Below are positions 12,897 to 25,848 of a stretch of DNA of 64,000 nt, one piece after another; positions within the stretch are counted from its first letter, which is position 1, and each line of letters begins with the position of its first letter. Below the pieces are notes generated by a model. The model saw only the letters and a list, made by a program, of their open reading frames with translations, did no database searches and was not told the DNA's origin. The stretch is from assembly GCA_947044405.1 (NCBI GenBank), contig CAMRHE010000167.1, forward strand, positions 3,827,001 through 3,891,000, read 5' to 3'. The translations under genes and the position numbers were made by a program. Origin of the DNA: Leptodactylus fallax (lineage: Eukaryota > Chordata > Amphibia > Anura > Leptodactylidae).

Positions 12897-12901
12897 GGTG
12901 G

Positions 12902-14385
12902 GGAGCACCCCAAGTTACTGTGATAAACTGTCTATGATTAATGTTGATAATGTGTCTGTCATATCTGCAGAGAGGGCCCGTAACCCCCACTCTGAGATAC
13001 TTCCTATGGCAGTAAGTGTAAATGCTAATGAGTTGCCTTCAGCTGAGAGCAGGGAAGATGCAAATGAGCTTCCTGCAACCCAGCTCAGCAAAAATGTTAT
13101 TGATGCTTTGTTCACCCCAGTGCTAGGAACCAGTGAGACCTTATCTATAGACACACCCACATCTGCGGGGGCGTCTCCCTCCCAGCTTGTTAATATGTCT
13201 ACCACAGATCTCATTGAGGCCCGGTGTTAATTAACAATTTCTAATGAATGTACTGTCAATATAATTGCCAATGCTTGTTGTGAAAGTGTACAGGGTAGCT
13301 CTTCTGAGTCACTGGAAGCGACGTCTACTATTTCGCCCAGTGCATCCGATAAGCACCCAACTGCTGACCATGTGCCAGGTGGTCAGGTAGGCTATGGGGA
13401 TCTCATGGCCGATCCAGGTGAGGGACGGACTGCTGGTAGTGTGGTGTTAGCCCGCAGCCAGAGTGCTACAAGGGTGGAGGGCGTTCCGACCCTTGAACCG
13501 TTGCCTACACCACCTGGAGTCGGTGCTGAGACCGCCATGACTAGCCTCACTCCCTTGAAGCCGGAGGAGTCCGGCCGGTATGAGACATACACGTCTCTTC
13601 TGTCCAGTTCTATTCCAGGAGTGCCCATGGCCCAAGTGCAGATGGCATGGGGTACTGGAGGTGTGAGCCAAGAAGGGGGTATGTCAAATGTATTACCTGT
13701 CAATGTATTGTGTGGGGATGGTTTGGAGAAGCATGATCTCAGTCATTTGCCCAAGGTATCACCATCACCCACCCAAGTACAGGAGGAACAGGGTGTAGGC
13801 CCAAAGGGGCAAGGCGTCTGGGAAGGAGGGCAGGGTCCAAACATACCTGTGCCAGAACCAGAGGTGCCCCTAGGTTTGGAAGCAAAGGGGGAGGTGCAGA
13901 ATCCCCTAGAACTCTCCCAACTAGCGGTTAGTGTGAGAGAGACCCTGAGAGACCGCCGGGATGGGGTCCCTGAACTGGTATCCCAAAGACCTGGGGTCAT
14001 GAGTGTGGCTCCACAGGATGCCAGCACTCAGAAAGCGGACCCAGAACAGGCGGGAGGTAGCCAAGTGTACGTGGCTCAGGCCCTGAGCCTTAGAAGAGTC
14101 CCTAGTCAGACTAGAGAACCAAAAGGGTCCGGCAGCTATGTAACATGCACCTCTCTTTTGTCTCACTCCAGCCAAGAGTTCAGAGATGCTGTCCAAGCTG
14201 ACCCTAGTCTGGCCATATTGAAGGCGCGTGCCACTCAACCACCCTCGGAGTCTGACAAGGCCCGAGTCTGCTGGGACCCCGGGGGAGGTGGGGAAGCCTT
14301 GGGGCCAGAGCCTGAGAAGCTGGAAGTGGCAGAGGTGCTCTCAGAAGAGGGGCACAGGCCCCTACTTCCTACAACCCCCATCTAA
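12902..14385 (+). pseudogene. Gag-like ORF, second segment with one in-frame stop
   Basis: Continues the frame of 11264-12101 after the solo LTR. It is open except for one TAA at 13228-13230; the frame before and after that stop is the same and otherwise free of stops to 14385. Composition is Pro/Glu/Gly-rich. A segment near 14160-14270 (SSQEFRDAVQADPS, SDKARVCWD) resembles the linker that precedes integrase or pol in vertebrate Gypsy polyproteins, but no catalytic domain follows. It may be the remains of a large gag or a gag fused to a pol scrap left by deletion. Confidence 0.6.
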
Positions 14386-14395
14386 AAGGGGGAGG
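14383..14395 (+). promoter_or_regulatory. Polypurine tract
   Basis: taaaagggggagg immediately before the 3' LTR; expected plus-strand primer site. Confidence 0.7.
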
Positions 14396-15266
14396 TGTGA
14401 TGATTCCACGTAAATATGGCTATAACTCAAAGATGTATTTTGATCTCTGGGTATCGTATCCCCCTCTTAATTCTATGTAATTAAACTATGCATAGCTATA
14501 ATCCTAGGTGTATGGCCAGTAGTGGCAACATTGTGACAATAGGGCTTTGTATCCATCCCAGAATAGCTCCATTGAATTCATACACAGCCCTGAGTGATCA
14601 AATAAACATGCATTGTTCAGCCTGGGCTGTTAGATCAGACATGGTTGATAACATTGTATCATTCCACTTAATCCTATCTCCGTACAAAGAATCTGGACTT
14701 GAGTGCATTAATCAATCAGACTTGCCGTCGCCGGTGACCTCATTCTGGGTGGTGTAATCAAGGGTATAAAAGATGAGGTAAGAGGTCAGTGGGAGGAGAT
14801 TGGGCTGAGACTACAAGGAGAATACTATGATGAGACCACTGTGAGACAGACCACTGGGATAGACTGTGATGAGCATGCAGGTTGGAATGCTGTGTTGATG
14901 CTGCTGCTAGGAGCCTCCACTGGTTATTCACACATATCAGAACATGTGTGAGTGTTGGACTACAGAACCACATCAAGGAGATGTATGGTAAAGTAATAAT
15001 TTCACTTTTATTCCCTTTTATTTTATTGCACTGTATATTGTAACTAGTAACTGTTAATGCTTGCATATATCTACATATCTGTTCTGAACTGCATGTGTTA
15101 GGTGTTAATACCGACCCATTTAGGGGTTAATAAATATATAAAATTTAGAAAGCTTGTCTTGTATTTATCTTGTGAACCTGGCACTCACTGGCTGTGATTG
15201 TGGTTTTTTATGAAAGAAGTCTCAGGTGTGGCCAAAGTGGTGTTGGCGCACTGAGGATCTTTCACA
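14396..15266 (+). repeat. 3' LTR of the gag-only element
   Basis: 871 bp partner of 10108-10968; about ten bases longer because of an extra 'ttccctttta'-like run near 15010. Confidence 0.85.
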
Positions 15267-15811
15267 CCTGCGAACTGCTATTGACTCATGCAGGACATAA
15301 ATAGCTTGGTTGCTATGGAAACCTGGTGTAAAGCTGTGTGTATGTCAAGACTGAACCTGCGATTTTCCATTGGTCTATAAGTGTCATGTGATCATGTGCA
15401 TATCAGTTTGGATATCAGTGAAAAACCTGCGATCGGTTGTTATGGAAAACCTGGAGTAAAGCTGTGTGTATGTGACCTTGTGTAACAGTGTCATCCACAG
15501 CACCCTGCCCCTTTAAAGCTGACCTACAGCAGTGAAGAAAAATGGCTGGGTTGTTATTGAAACCTGGAGTGCAGCTGTGTGAATGTGGCTGACAATGCTT
15601 TGTCAGATTGGAGACGGGCTTGGGTCTGCTGGGGAGTTTCAGCAGCTCGCTGTTGTCTGTAACATACCTTATCAGATTGGAGACAGGCTTGGGTCTGCTG
15701 AGAGTTTTCATTAGCTCGAGCAGCAGCCATGCGTTTTGCTGCAGGGGACATGAGTAGTTTAAAAAACGTTTCAATTTATAAGAATGCTGAAATCCAGTAT
15801 GGCAGTCCAGT

Positions 15812-16420
15812 CAGTGGCGTAAATACCGGTTTAGCTGTGGTAGCAGCTGCCACAGGGCCCAGGACATTAGGGAACCCGGCGGGCCTCTAATGTTTGTTTT
15901 TTTTTAACACCAGCAGGTAACGGGCCCTATTTACTTACCGATCCCCACTCCTGCTCACGGCCTCTTCTGCAGAGGTGGCTGTGAGCAGGAGCGGGAATTG
16001 GTAAGTAAGGCCTGTGGGCCGTGAACCCCACAAACACTGCTATCATTATACTCTGGGGTCTTTTCAGCAGGCTTCGGGCCTCCTTGGTGGCGTCCCAGAT
16101 GTCGGTGGGCCAGTCCGACTTCATTATGCGTTGCGATATATGCCTGGCTCACGTGACATCTGGTCCAACATTGAAGAAGTAGCGGGAAGTGCGCATAATA
16201 CTATATGAAGGAGCCACTATGATACTGTGTGCAGGGGCCACTAAGGGGCAGAATACTGTGTGCAAGGGCCACTATGGGGCCTAATAGTGTATGCAGGGGC
16301 CACTATGGGGCATAATAGTGTGTGCAGGAATGCAGTTTGTGCTGGGGGTGGTTGCCGGGGGGGGGGGGTCCCATGTCAAATGTTCGCCTTGGGGCCCTGC
16401 CATTGCTAGTTACACCACTG
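15812..16420. mobile_element. hAT-type MITE, complete (609 bp)
   Basis: Starts cagtggcgtaaatacc and ends gctagttacaccactg, inverted termini of hAT type. It is flanked by a perfect 8-bp duplication agtccagt (15804-15811 and 16421-16428). Inside are four to five 31-bp units near 16200-16330 and part of the 'ctctggggtcttttcag' hairpin near 16051. It has no coding capacity. Confidence 0.88.
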
Positions 16421-16912
16421 AGTCCAGTATAGGTACAGTCTATTTATGGCTGTGTTGTTATGGAAACCTGGTAAATTAAATGTGAACTTATATTGGCTGA
16501 TACACGTGATATGACTGAATATTTAAGGTCTTGTGAACTGCTATTGACTAATACAGGTCATACATAGCTTGGTTGCTATGGAAACCTGTGTGCCTGAGGA
16601 GAGTAAGCACCTGCGAGCTCTTATTGGCTGATAAGGGACATGTGACCGTGTGTATGGCAGTTGGAATATGAGTGAAAGTCTTGCAGGCTTGTATAGACTA
16701 ATGCTGGTCATTTTTTGGGAATACTGTATCTCAGGAACGGTACGTCCAAGAGAGCTGAGACCAAGTCTATAATATTCCCGGACACCTGATGTACATGTGT
16801 GCCAAATTTGGTGAGGATTGGTCCAGTCGTTTGGTCGCGCATAAAGAACAGTCAGACAGACAGACAGACAGACAGGAACTCATTTTTATATATATAAGAG
16901 ATAAGAGATATA

Positions 16913-18499
<1,587 letters not shown>

Positions 18500-18502
18500 T
18501 GT

Positions 18503-18533
18503 ATATGTATATATATATATGTATATATATATG
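18503..18533. repeat. TA-rich microsatellite
   Basis: Alternating tatatg/ta runs adjoining the Tc1 end. Confidence 0.8.
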
Positions 18534-18535
18534 TC

Positions 18536-19640
18536 CAAGTAAAGATAGCACCAGTAGTAAATGGGTGCTAGCCCAAGGATTCGGCTATATCCCAAAGTAG
18601 TATCCAAAAGAAATCAGGCAGCACTCCACAAGTCAGGTGAAAAGAAGGTGAGGTATGCAAGATGAACAGAAGAAGATGCAGGGGGTGTGAAAAAGCAGTG
18701 CTGGAGGCAGGTTGCGGCGATGACGCGGAGTGCTCGGAGCACAGGGGAAATGCCTCCGGTGCTCCCTGAGCATAATTTACATATGAGAATAAAATGTTTT
18801 TTTGGACACCGGCGATAAGGAGAAGAAAAGTAAAAGTAGGAGTAGAATAGCCTTTATGGCTGTCCACGTTTGATCCAACATATTAAAGAAGCCCATGGAG
18901 GGGATGCAGGAGTCCTGCGTTTTGCGGGTATTGAAGAGGTCAAGATTGGCTATGTAGGAGGGGATTGACATCAAGAACTATTAAGACAACTCAGGCTTTA
19001 GGTCCAATAGGACTAAACGATAGAATAGAAATGAGTGTGTTTTTATAACGCAAGTTTTTTTTGTTGTTGTTGTTGTTGTTGTTATTGCTCAATAGACAGC
19101 CACATTTAGTAATGTCTATTTTCTCCTTTCTTCCCCTCCTTAACCCGAGTGGTACATGATGAATTCCTTTCTTTTGATTGTTGCAGTACTTGAACGATAG
19201 TGCCATTATGTTTTTATTATGTTTTTTAACTGAGTGTAGCAGCGATGGCTGGTATTTGGCACCAGGACCTATCTTGATGGCTATTGGTGTTGACTGACAC
19301 ACTCATGGAGTAGGCGTCACTATATGATGACGTTCCATGGTGTGTGTCAGCTGTCAAGCCTGTAGAAGTGCAGTAGCACGAAACGGCCCATTGCTTGTTA
19401 GTCCACAGCTAAAACCTGCCTGTAACTTATTTAATAAAGAGGTTTTTTATCCGGATGTGACTGCCGCTGTCCTGCTTTTTCCTACTATTCCAACATTGCT
19501 TCAGTTAAAAACACGTTTCCCCAATGATAGACTCCCTTTAAAGATGAATTGACACATGCTGATGCTTCCACAAATTTTAATGATTTTGTACATCATCGTG
19601 TTTGTATTGATACTCGACTGTCTGAGCGGAGGCAAGAAAA
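18536..19640. other. Unclassified repeat-like sequence
   Basis: No ORF of interest. It contains a (ttg)n run at 19057-19083, and near 19370 'gtagcacgaaacggccc' followed by 'taataaagaggttttt', phrases that recur in amphibian repeats. I cannot name the family. Confidence 0.3.
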
Positions 19641-22376
19641 GTGGAAATTTTTTATATTAAGTTGGAGAAATCTGAATTTCATCAAACAGAAATTCAGTTC
19701 TTGGGTTATGTAATTATTCTAATTTCTACTTTCTACTAGATTCAAGCAATAATTGACTGGCCAACCCCAAGGAATGTGAAAGAGGTCCAACGTTTTGTAG
19801 GATTTGCTAATTTCTACAGACGGTTTATCAAAAATGTTTCAGCTATAATCGCACCAATTACTCAATTAACAAGGAAGGGAATACCATTTATTTGGTCTTC
19901 TCAAGCACAGGATGCCTTCCTTTGTCTAAAGACAAAATTTTCCACAGCCCCTATACTGATTCATCCTGACCCTGAACATGCCTTTATCATTGAAGTTGAT
20001 GCTTCTGACTGTGCAATAGGGGCTATTCTATCACAAAGAACTGGAGAAAAAGACTTGCTACATCCTTGTGCTTATTTTTCTCGAAGATTAAACTCCTCAG
20101 AAAAGAATTATGTGAAAAAGAACTAAATAAAATACTCCGCAACGTTTCAGTTCGCACTGAGCCTTTTTCAAGCTTTTTTTTAATATTATTATTTTTTCAG
20201 CTTGTACTGAGCCTTTTTCAAGCAATGCATGTTGACATTTCACAATACTTTATAGTGCAATACTCAATTATGCAATTACAAGTACAAGTGTAAAAACTCA
20301 TTAATTACAATTGTGCATATTATAAAAATCGTTGTGTTACGATCCATTAGTGAAAAGAGTGCATATAATAAGGCACAGGCATCTCCAGTTCACTCCTGTA
20401 CAGTAATATCATAGTATAAACAATCTATTAGCAGGTGTATTGATTAACAATCTAAATTACCTAATAGGCTCCAGATCATAGGTTACATACATGTATATAC
20501 CCATTCAGTGTCTGTAGGACTCTACAAAGCATTCGTGGGGAGCTATTGATAGGAAAAAAGCTGTTCATATTTTGATACTTGGTTGGTGAGCGGTGAGAAC
20601 TTTTTTCTCTTTACTTGTGAGAAAAGAATTATAATGTAGGAAACAAGGAGTTTTTAACCATCATTGCTGCTTTTCAAGAGTGGTGACATCATTTGGAAGG
20701 AGCAGCACAGCAGATAGTGGTGCTAGCGGACCATCGTAATTTGGAGTTCATCAGATCTGCTAAATGTTTGTCTCCCCGTCAAGCTTGGTGGAGTCTGTTT
20801 CTTAATCGATTCAATTATATGATCTCTTATAGACCTAGCTCCCAAAATGGGAAAGCTGATGCCTTATCCAGACTGTTCTCAAATGACTCCTCTCCACCTA
20901 CACCACCAACTACCATTCTGTCGGAATCCAATTTTGTGGGGGTCATTAACAACAAGGATCTGCTGGAAGAGATAAGGGCAGCATATGAGACTGATCCAGT
21001 TCTTCTGAATCCACCAGATGATGTGTCCCTTACATTTCAAAATAGAGTATGGACTCTTAAACACTACATTTATGTGCTAGAGAGTGTACGACTAAGAGTA
21101 TTAAAGTTTATTCATGACTCCAAGCTAGCAGGTCACAAGGGCATTCAGAAGAACATCTATCACGCTTCTTTTGGTGGCCTAATTATCAAGAGGACGTGAA
21201 GAAATATGTTTCTTCTTATAACATCTGTGCCATGAATAAAACTCTTCGTACTTCACCAGTGGGACTTTTGCAGCCTCTTTCAATCCCATCCTGTCCTTGG
21301 GGGTCTATATCTATGGACTTTATTATCGAATTTCCTGCCTCTAAAGGGAAAAATGCCATATTAGTTGTGGTTGATCGACTGACAAAAGCATCTCACTTTA
21401 TTCCATGTTCTGGTCTCCCTTCCGCCAAAGAGACTGCTGACCTTATCTTCCAAGAGGTCTTTCGTCTCCACAGAGTACCAGATGAAGTTGTCTCTGATTG
21501 CGGACTATAATTTACGTCCAGATTTTGGAAGAATTTTTGCAAAACACTTGACATTGATGTTAATTTGTCATCTGCATTTCACCCCCAACCAAATGGTCAG
21601 ACTGAACACACAAATCAAACTTTGGAGTGGTATCTCCAATGCTACATTTTCCATTTGCAAGATGACTCGGTCGATTTGCTTCCAATGGCAGAATTTTCAT
21701 ACAATAATACTCAGAATGCTTCCACCAAACACCATTTTTTGCTAATTTGTGTTACCATCCGAGTATCCTTCCTAATTTTCCCAGAGGCACTCCCATTCCT
21801 GCAGTCAATGACAGAATTCAATCTCTCCAACATAATTTGGAGATGTTAAGGGACACACTGGATATTGCCCAGGAGAGATATAAGGGAACAGCAGATAAAT
21901 CCTGCAGACCTTCCCTAACTTTCAAGGTAGGAGATGAGGTATGGCTTTCTACGAGGAATTTGAAATATCACGTACCTTCAGCAAAACTAGGTCAAAAATT
22001 CATTGGCCCTTTCTAGGTTATTGGACAAGTTAATGCAGTAGCCTTTTGCCTAAAAATTCCCAAGACAATGAGGGTACATCCTGTGTTCCATGTATCACTT
22101 CTGAAACCTATTATTCCAAATCCATTTCCGGAACGTAACTTGCCTCCCCCCGATCCAGTTGTAGTGGATGGACAAGAACATTACACTGTCGAAAAGATAC
22201 TGGACACTAGGATTTTTAGAAGTCGTTTACAATACTTAATAAAATGGCCGGGGCATGGCCCCGAGGACAATTCATGGGAACCTGTAACCAAAATCAACGC
22301 TCCCCGGCTGCTTAAGGAATTTCACCAAAGATATCCACAAAAACTGAGCCAAGCATCGTCCGGAGGTCGATTCTGA
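19640..22376 (+). pseudogene. Chromovirus pol (RT-RNase H-integrase-chromodomain), broken
   Basis: Recognisable pieces: EIQFLGYVI and [15 protein letters not shown] (RT thumb), [16 protein letters not shown] (RNase H Asp), [17 protein letters not shown], then after the insertion LADHRNLEFI and GKADALSRL, integrase zinc region (H-GHKG), integrase catalytic VVVDRLTKASHFIP and VVSDCGL, then HPQPNGQTEHTNQ (Glu). The C-terminus has VHPVFHVSLL and a chromodomain reading YTVEKILDTR...YLIKWPGHGPEDNSWEP. Chromodomains in vertebrate Ty3/Gypsy elements are thought to steer integration by binding histone marks. Multiple frame changes (near 21200, 21510, 21850) and a stop at 22016 rule out function. Confidence 0.85.
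20112..20619. mobile_element. 508-bp insertion with 13-bp target duplication
   Basis: Flanked by agaaaagaattat at 20099-20111 and 20620-20632. Removing it joins SEKNY to VGNKE-like codons of RNase H. The insert has two copies of 'actgagcctttttcaagc' near 20157 and 20208 and the phrase 'gcaacgtttcag'. The length of the duplication suggests a LINE- or Penelope-type retroposition; the family is not certain. Confidence 0.7.
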
Positions 22377-22388
22377 AGGAGGGAATAA

Positions 22389-22799
22389 TGTCAGAATCCT
22401 GGAGTATTTTTCTAATCTACCACCAGTGGCCGCTGTTTCTCTCACTCGGAACTATTATGTTGCACTTCCACTCCTCACCACTGGAGGCTGCTGTGTTTAT
22501 CCTAGGATTTAGCCTTAACAAAGATGACCAATGTGAACCAATTTGAAGCCATCCGTTTAATGTTTGGGCCTATTTATACCCATGAGGCAATTCAACCATT
22601 GCTCGAGTATTGTGACTTGTTCCAGTCTTCTGCTCCTCAGAAACTGTCTTTCCCAGACTGTTTCTACTCTCCGCTGAATTCTCACCTTGTGATCCAAACT
22701 TCAAGCCGCACAACGGACTACAACTTTACTATTCCTAACTGTGCCTAGCTTATTCCATCTGGCTACCGGATTCCAGCCGTGTCTTCCAGGATCGTAACA
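22389..22799 (+). repeat. 3' LTR of the chromovirus
   Basis: tgtcagaatcctgg ... ggatcgtaaca (TG...CA), preceded by the purine-rich gaaggagggaataa. Confidence 0.75.
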
Positions 22800-23136
22800 C
22801 CCCTTCCCATTCATTACAAAATATATGTAGAATTCTGGTACTACAAGTATACGAGTATAATACTACATGAATGGAATTTCCAGCAGAAATTTAAGGTTCT
22901 AGATATTTCTAGAATCAATTATTGAACCATTATGTCAAAAATTAGGGTGTAACAGATAGCAGTCATGAACTCACTGTGCTACCTAGCTGGTTTGACTTTG
23001 GGCCACTCCCCAGGGGGTTGTCTAAGTAGGCTCTCTGGAATTCACCCACGTTTGAGAATCTGAACTTCCATGCAGGGAGACCCCAGAGTGTAATAGGTGT
23101 AGGTCCAAGGTAGGAGTAAAAAATAAAAAAACATTT
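22800..23136. other. Spacer, part of an older palindromic repeat
   Basis: 'gaccccagagtgtaatag' near 23078 pairs in inverse with 'catactctggggtc' near 24440, on the far side of the MITE at 23145-24274. The MITE therefore probably sits inside an older palindromic repeat. Confidence 0.4.
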
Positions 23137-23144
23137 ATACTCAC

Positions 23145-24274
23145 CAGGGGTGTAACTAGCAAAGACTGGGCCCCATAGCAACATAGCATCCTCTTTCCTT
23201 GCCCCCACATGATATAAGGCCTCATTTACATACACTAAGTCCCAAGGTCCCAAAGTGGCCTCCATACAGTATAATATCCCATAGCAGCCCCTTCACACAG
23301 TATAATGTCCCATAGCGGCCCCTCCACACAGTATAATGTCCCATAGCAGCCTCTCCACACAGTATAATGTCCCATGGTGGCCCCTCCACACAGTATTATT
23401 TCCCACAGTGACCCCTCTACACAGTATAATGTCAAATAGTGGCCCATCCACACAGTATAATGTCCCATAGTGGCCCCTACACACAGTAAAATGTTCCATA
23501 GAGGTCCCTCCATACAGTATAATGTTCCATAGAGTGTTTGTTCCATATATTGCAAAAATTATGGGTTCAGCAGAACCTGAAATTTTTGGGGTACGCCACC
23601 CTCGAACTATTATTATACTCTGGGGTCTATTCAGACTCCAGAGTATAATGATCGGAGGCCCAGGAGAGGTGACAAACATAAAAACCAGTGTTAATCACCT
23701 CTCCTGGGCTTCTGCGTAACTTCTCTTTAATGATGTCACAGACATGGGATATGCCAGTGTCATTATGTGTCGTGACATCCTGAAGACAGCAGGCACTGGA
23801 GCCCAGCAGGCACTGGAGCCCAGGAGAGGTAAGTAACAGTGCTTTTTTATGTTCTCTCACCTCCTCTGTGCCTCCAATCATTATAATAATAGCAGTTTCA
23901 GTTTGGACATATTCGGTCCGAATGAAACTGCTAGGCGAACCTTGTGAGATTAATCTCATGGGGGGTCGCCCAACAAATAATCTTGCCGTGGGCCCCCAGC
24001 CTTGCTCACCGATCCCAGCTCCTGCTCACTCCCGCCTCCACTTCCCCTTCTGCCCTCCAGGGGGCCCCATGCATCCCATATTAGTGACGTGATATGGGAT
24101 GCTTGGGGCCCCCTGGAGGACAGAAGAGGAAGCAGAGGCGGCTGTGAGTAGGAACAGGCATCGGTAAGTAAATAGGGCCCTTTACACTAGTAGGTAACAG
24201 CTTATTTAAAAAAAAAAGCCAGGCCCCCTAAGGTTCCGAGCCCCATAGCAGCCATAGAGGTAGTTACGCCACTG
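23145..24274. mobile_element. hAT-type MITE, complete (1130 bp)
   Basis: Starts caggggtgtaactagc, ends gtagttacgccactg; perfect 8-bp duplication atactcac (23137-23144 and 24275-24282). Inside are about nine 31-bp units (23267-23530, 'tataatgtcccatagcagcc'), the 'ctctggggtctattcag' hairpin near 23615, and GC-rich inverted stretches. Noncoding. Confidence 0.88.
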
Positions 24275-24282
24275 ATACTCAC

Positions 24283-25506
24283 CTTCTCTCACCTCTTTCA
24301 CTCCTCCTCATGGCGTCCGGTGATCGGTTTCCGGACGCTCTGGCCCTCTTATGTAACATCGTCTTTTGTAACGCCTGTGTTTGGTCCTCAGCAAAGACAT
24401 CTTTTTTAAATTTTTTACACCTCCCTTGGGCCTACATCTATCATACTCTGGGGTCTGGGATATTGTTTACATAACGCGAGCCATGCTGATCACTCGCCGT
24501 ACAAACTGTAGCGGCTCCTGTAGGTACTGCAGAGCTATCCCATTGAAATATCAGACCCCCGCAGATCTAATATTGATGGCCTATCCTAAGTAAATCTCCT
24601 GAGTAAATGTCCAGTAGCTCCCCGAGTCATCAATGTTAGAAACTGGATAACCCCTTTAATGAATAACCTGGGCTGTTGGGCAATTCTGGATTAAAAATTG
24701 GACCTTCTTGCCACACAGATGTCCATCTGCCATTTTGAACCTTTTGGTGTTTGACTAAAGAATATTTTTTTGTATGTGGTTCTGATGTAAAGATGAAAAA
24801 TGTGCAGCTAATAATAATTATTGTCATGCTGTATGTGTGAAATACAACGTTGACTACAGAAAGCTTTCTGTGTAAAGTGTGGACTAAATTTAATGGAATT
24901 CTTTATCAGCGCTTACAAATACACATGCAAAGATTATAGCAGACAGTGTCTTATCTCATCCCTACACATGTTTTGCTATTAGAAGGTGCACATGCAGATG
25001 TGTGAATGTACTGCACTAGACTTCAAGTTCTGTTACGAGAAGAACGCATTATTTTTTACTAGAAGCAGCCCCTATAGAAGGTTCATGTAAAGGTAAGTGT
25101 ATCTTATAAATCTCACTTATTACTTGACCAAATTGATTACAACTGTGTCAGACTTACTAGTAATATTTTACAGAACACTACTCTCCTAATGTGTGTACTC
25201 TTATGTCTAGGTAAATTTTAACTCCTCTAATTTTTGCATGAAGCTCTATATGCAAATGAAGTATCTACAGAACTATAGAATTTAGATATCTATAAAACAA
25301 ATTATACTGTAGTTCTGATGGGTATCTTATGATAAGTAAGGAGAATCAGGAGAACTGGGGTGCAAAGAAACCCTTGCATGCCCCACATGAGTAAAGCACT
25401 GGTGCACTATAGCTCTATTTATTCACTTCTGAGGATAGTGGATAGGTGTCTATAAGTGCTATAATGAAAAACCCTTTAAGTACATATGGCATATCCACAA
25501 AACATA
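24283..25506. other. Intergenic sequence, nothing recognised
   Basis: After the remaining arm of the older repeat (to about 24450) this is AT-rich and looks single-copy. No ORF with a recognisable domain. Confidence 0.4.
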
Positions 25507-25848
25507 TACAGTACAGACCAAAAGTTTGGACACACCTTTTCATTTCAAGAGTTTTCTGTATTTTCATGACTATAAAAATTGTAGATTCACACTGAAGGCA
25601 TCAAAACTATGAATTAACACATGTGGAATTATATAATTACATAGTTACATAGTAGATGAGGTTGGATGAAGACATCAGTCCATCTAGTCCAACCTATAAC
25701 CCTACAGTCCCCTACAGTGTTGATGCAGAGGAAGGCAAAAAAAAACCCATGAGGCTTATGCCAATTGCCCCATTTCATGGGAAAAAATTCCTTCCTGACT
25801 CCAATCTGGCAATCAGCATAAAACCCTGGATCAACGTGCCCCTAAAAT

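Larger units (their letters stand above)
10108..15266 (+). mobile_element. Non-autonomous Ty3/Gypsy-like LTR retrotransposon, gag-only
   Basis: LTRs at 10108-10968 and 14396-15266 both run tgtgatgattcc...ctttcaca and differ at roughly 2 percent of sites plus a ~10-bp insertion. The 5-bp flanks are tctgc (10103-10107) and cctgc (15267-15271), a target duplication with one mismatch. A primer-binding-site-like tggtggcagcg follows the 5' LTR and a purine tract (aaaagggggagg) precedes the 3' LTR. The interior codes for a Gag-like protein, but I find no RT, RNase H or integrase. A solo LTR of a related family sits inside. Confidence 0.85.
9898..16900 (+). repeat. Unclassified interspersed repeat, copy B, with nested insertions
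   Basis: Same start ('actagcagaaggacctggc') and same end ('cgtttggtcgcgcataaag', (cagaca)n, 'tatatata') as copy A. It is interrupted by an LTR retrotransposon at 10108-15266 and a hAT MITE at 15812-16420. Between them it has its own sequence, including a roughly 70-bp imperfect direct duplication around 15600-15720 ('cagattggagac.ggcttgggtctgct'). Confidence 0.6.
19640..22799 (+). mobile_element. Ty3/Gypsy chromovirus remnant with 3' LTR
   Basis: 5' truncated in the reverse transcriptase. Order: RT C-terminus, RNase H, integrase, chromodomain, purine tract, LTR. It is interrupted by a 508-bp insertion at 20112-20619 and by several frameshifts. No 5' LTR is visible. Confidence 0.85.

Noticed and set aside
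13392..14027. Minus-strand frames antisense to the gag-like ORF
   Set aside because: Shadow frames with proline/serine bias mirrored from the plus-strand ORF; no domain.
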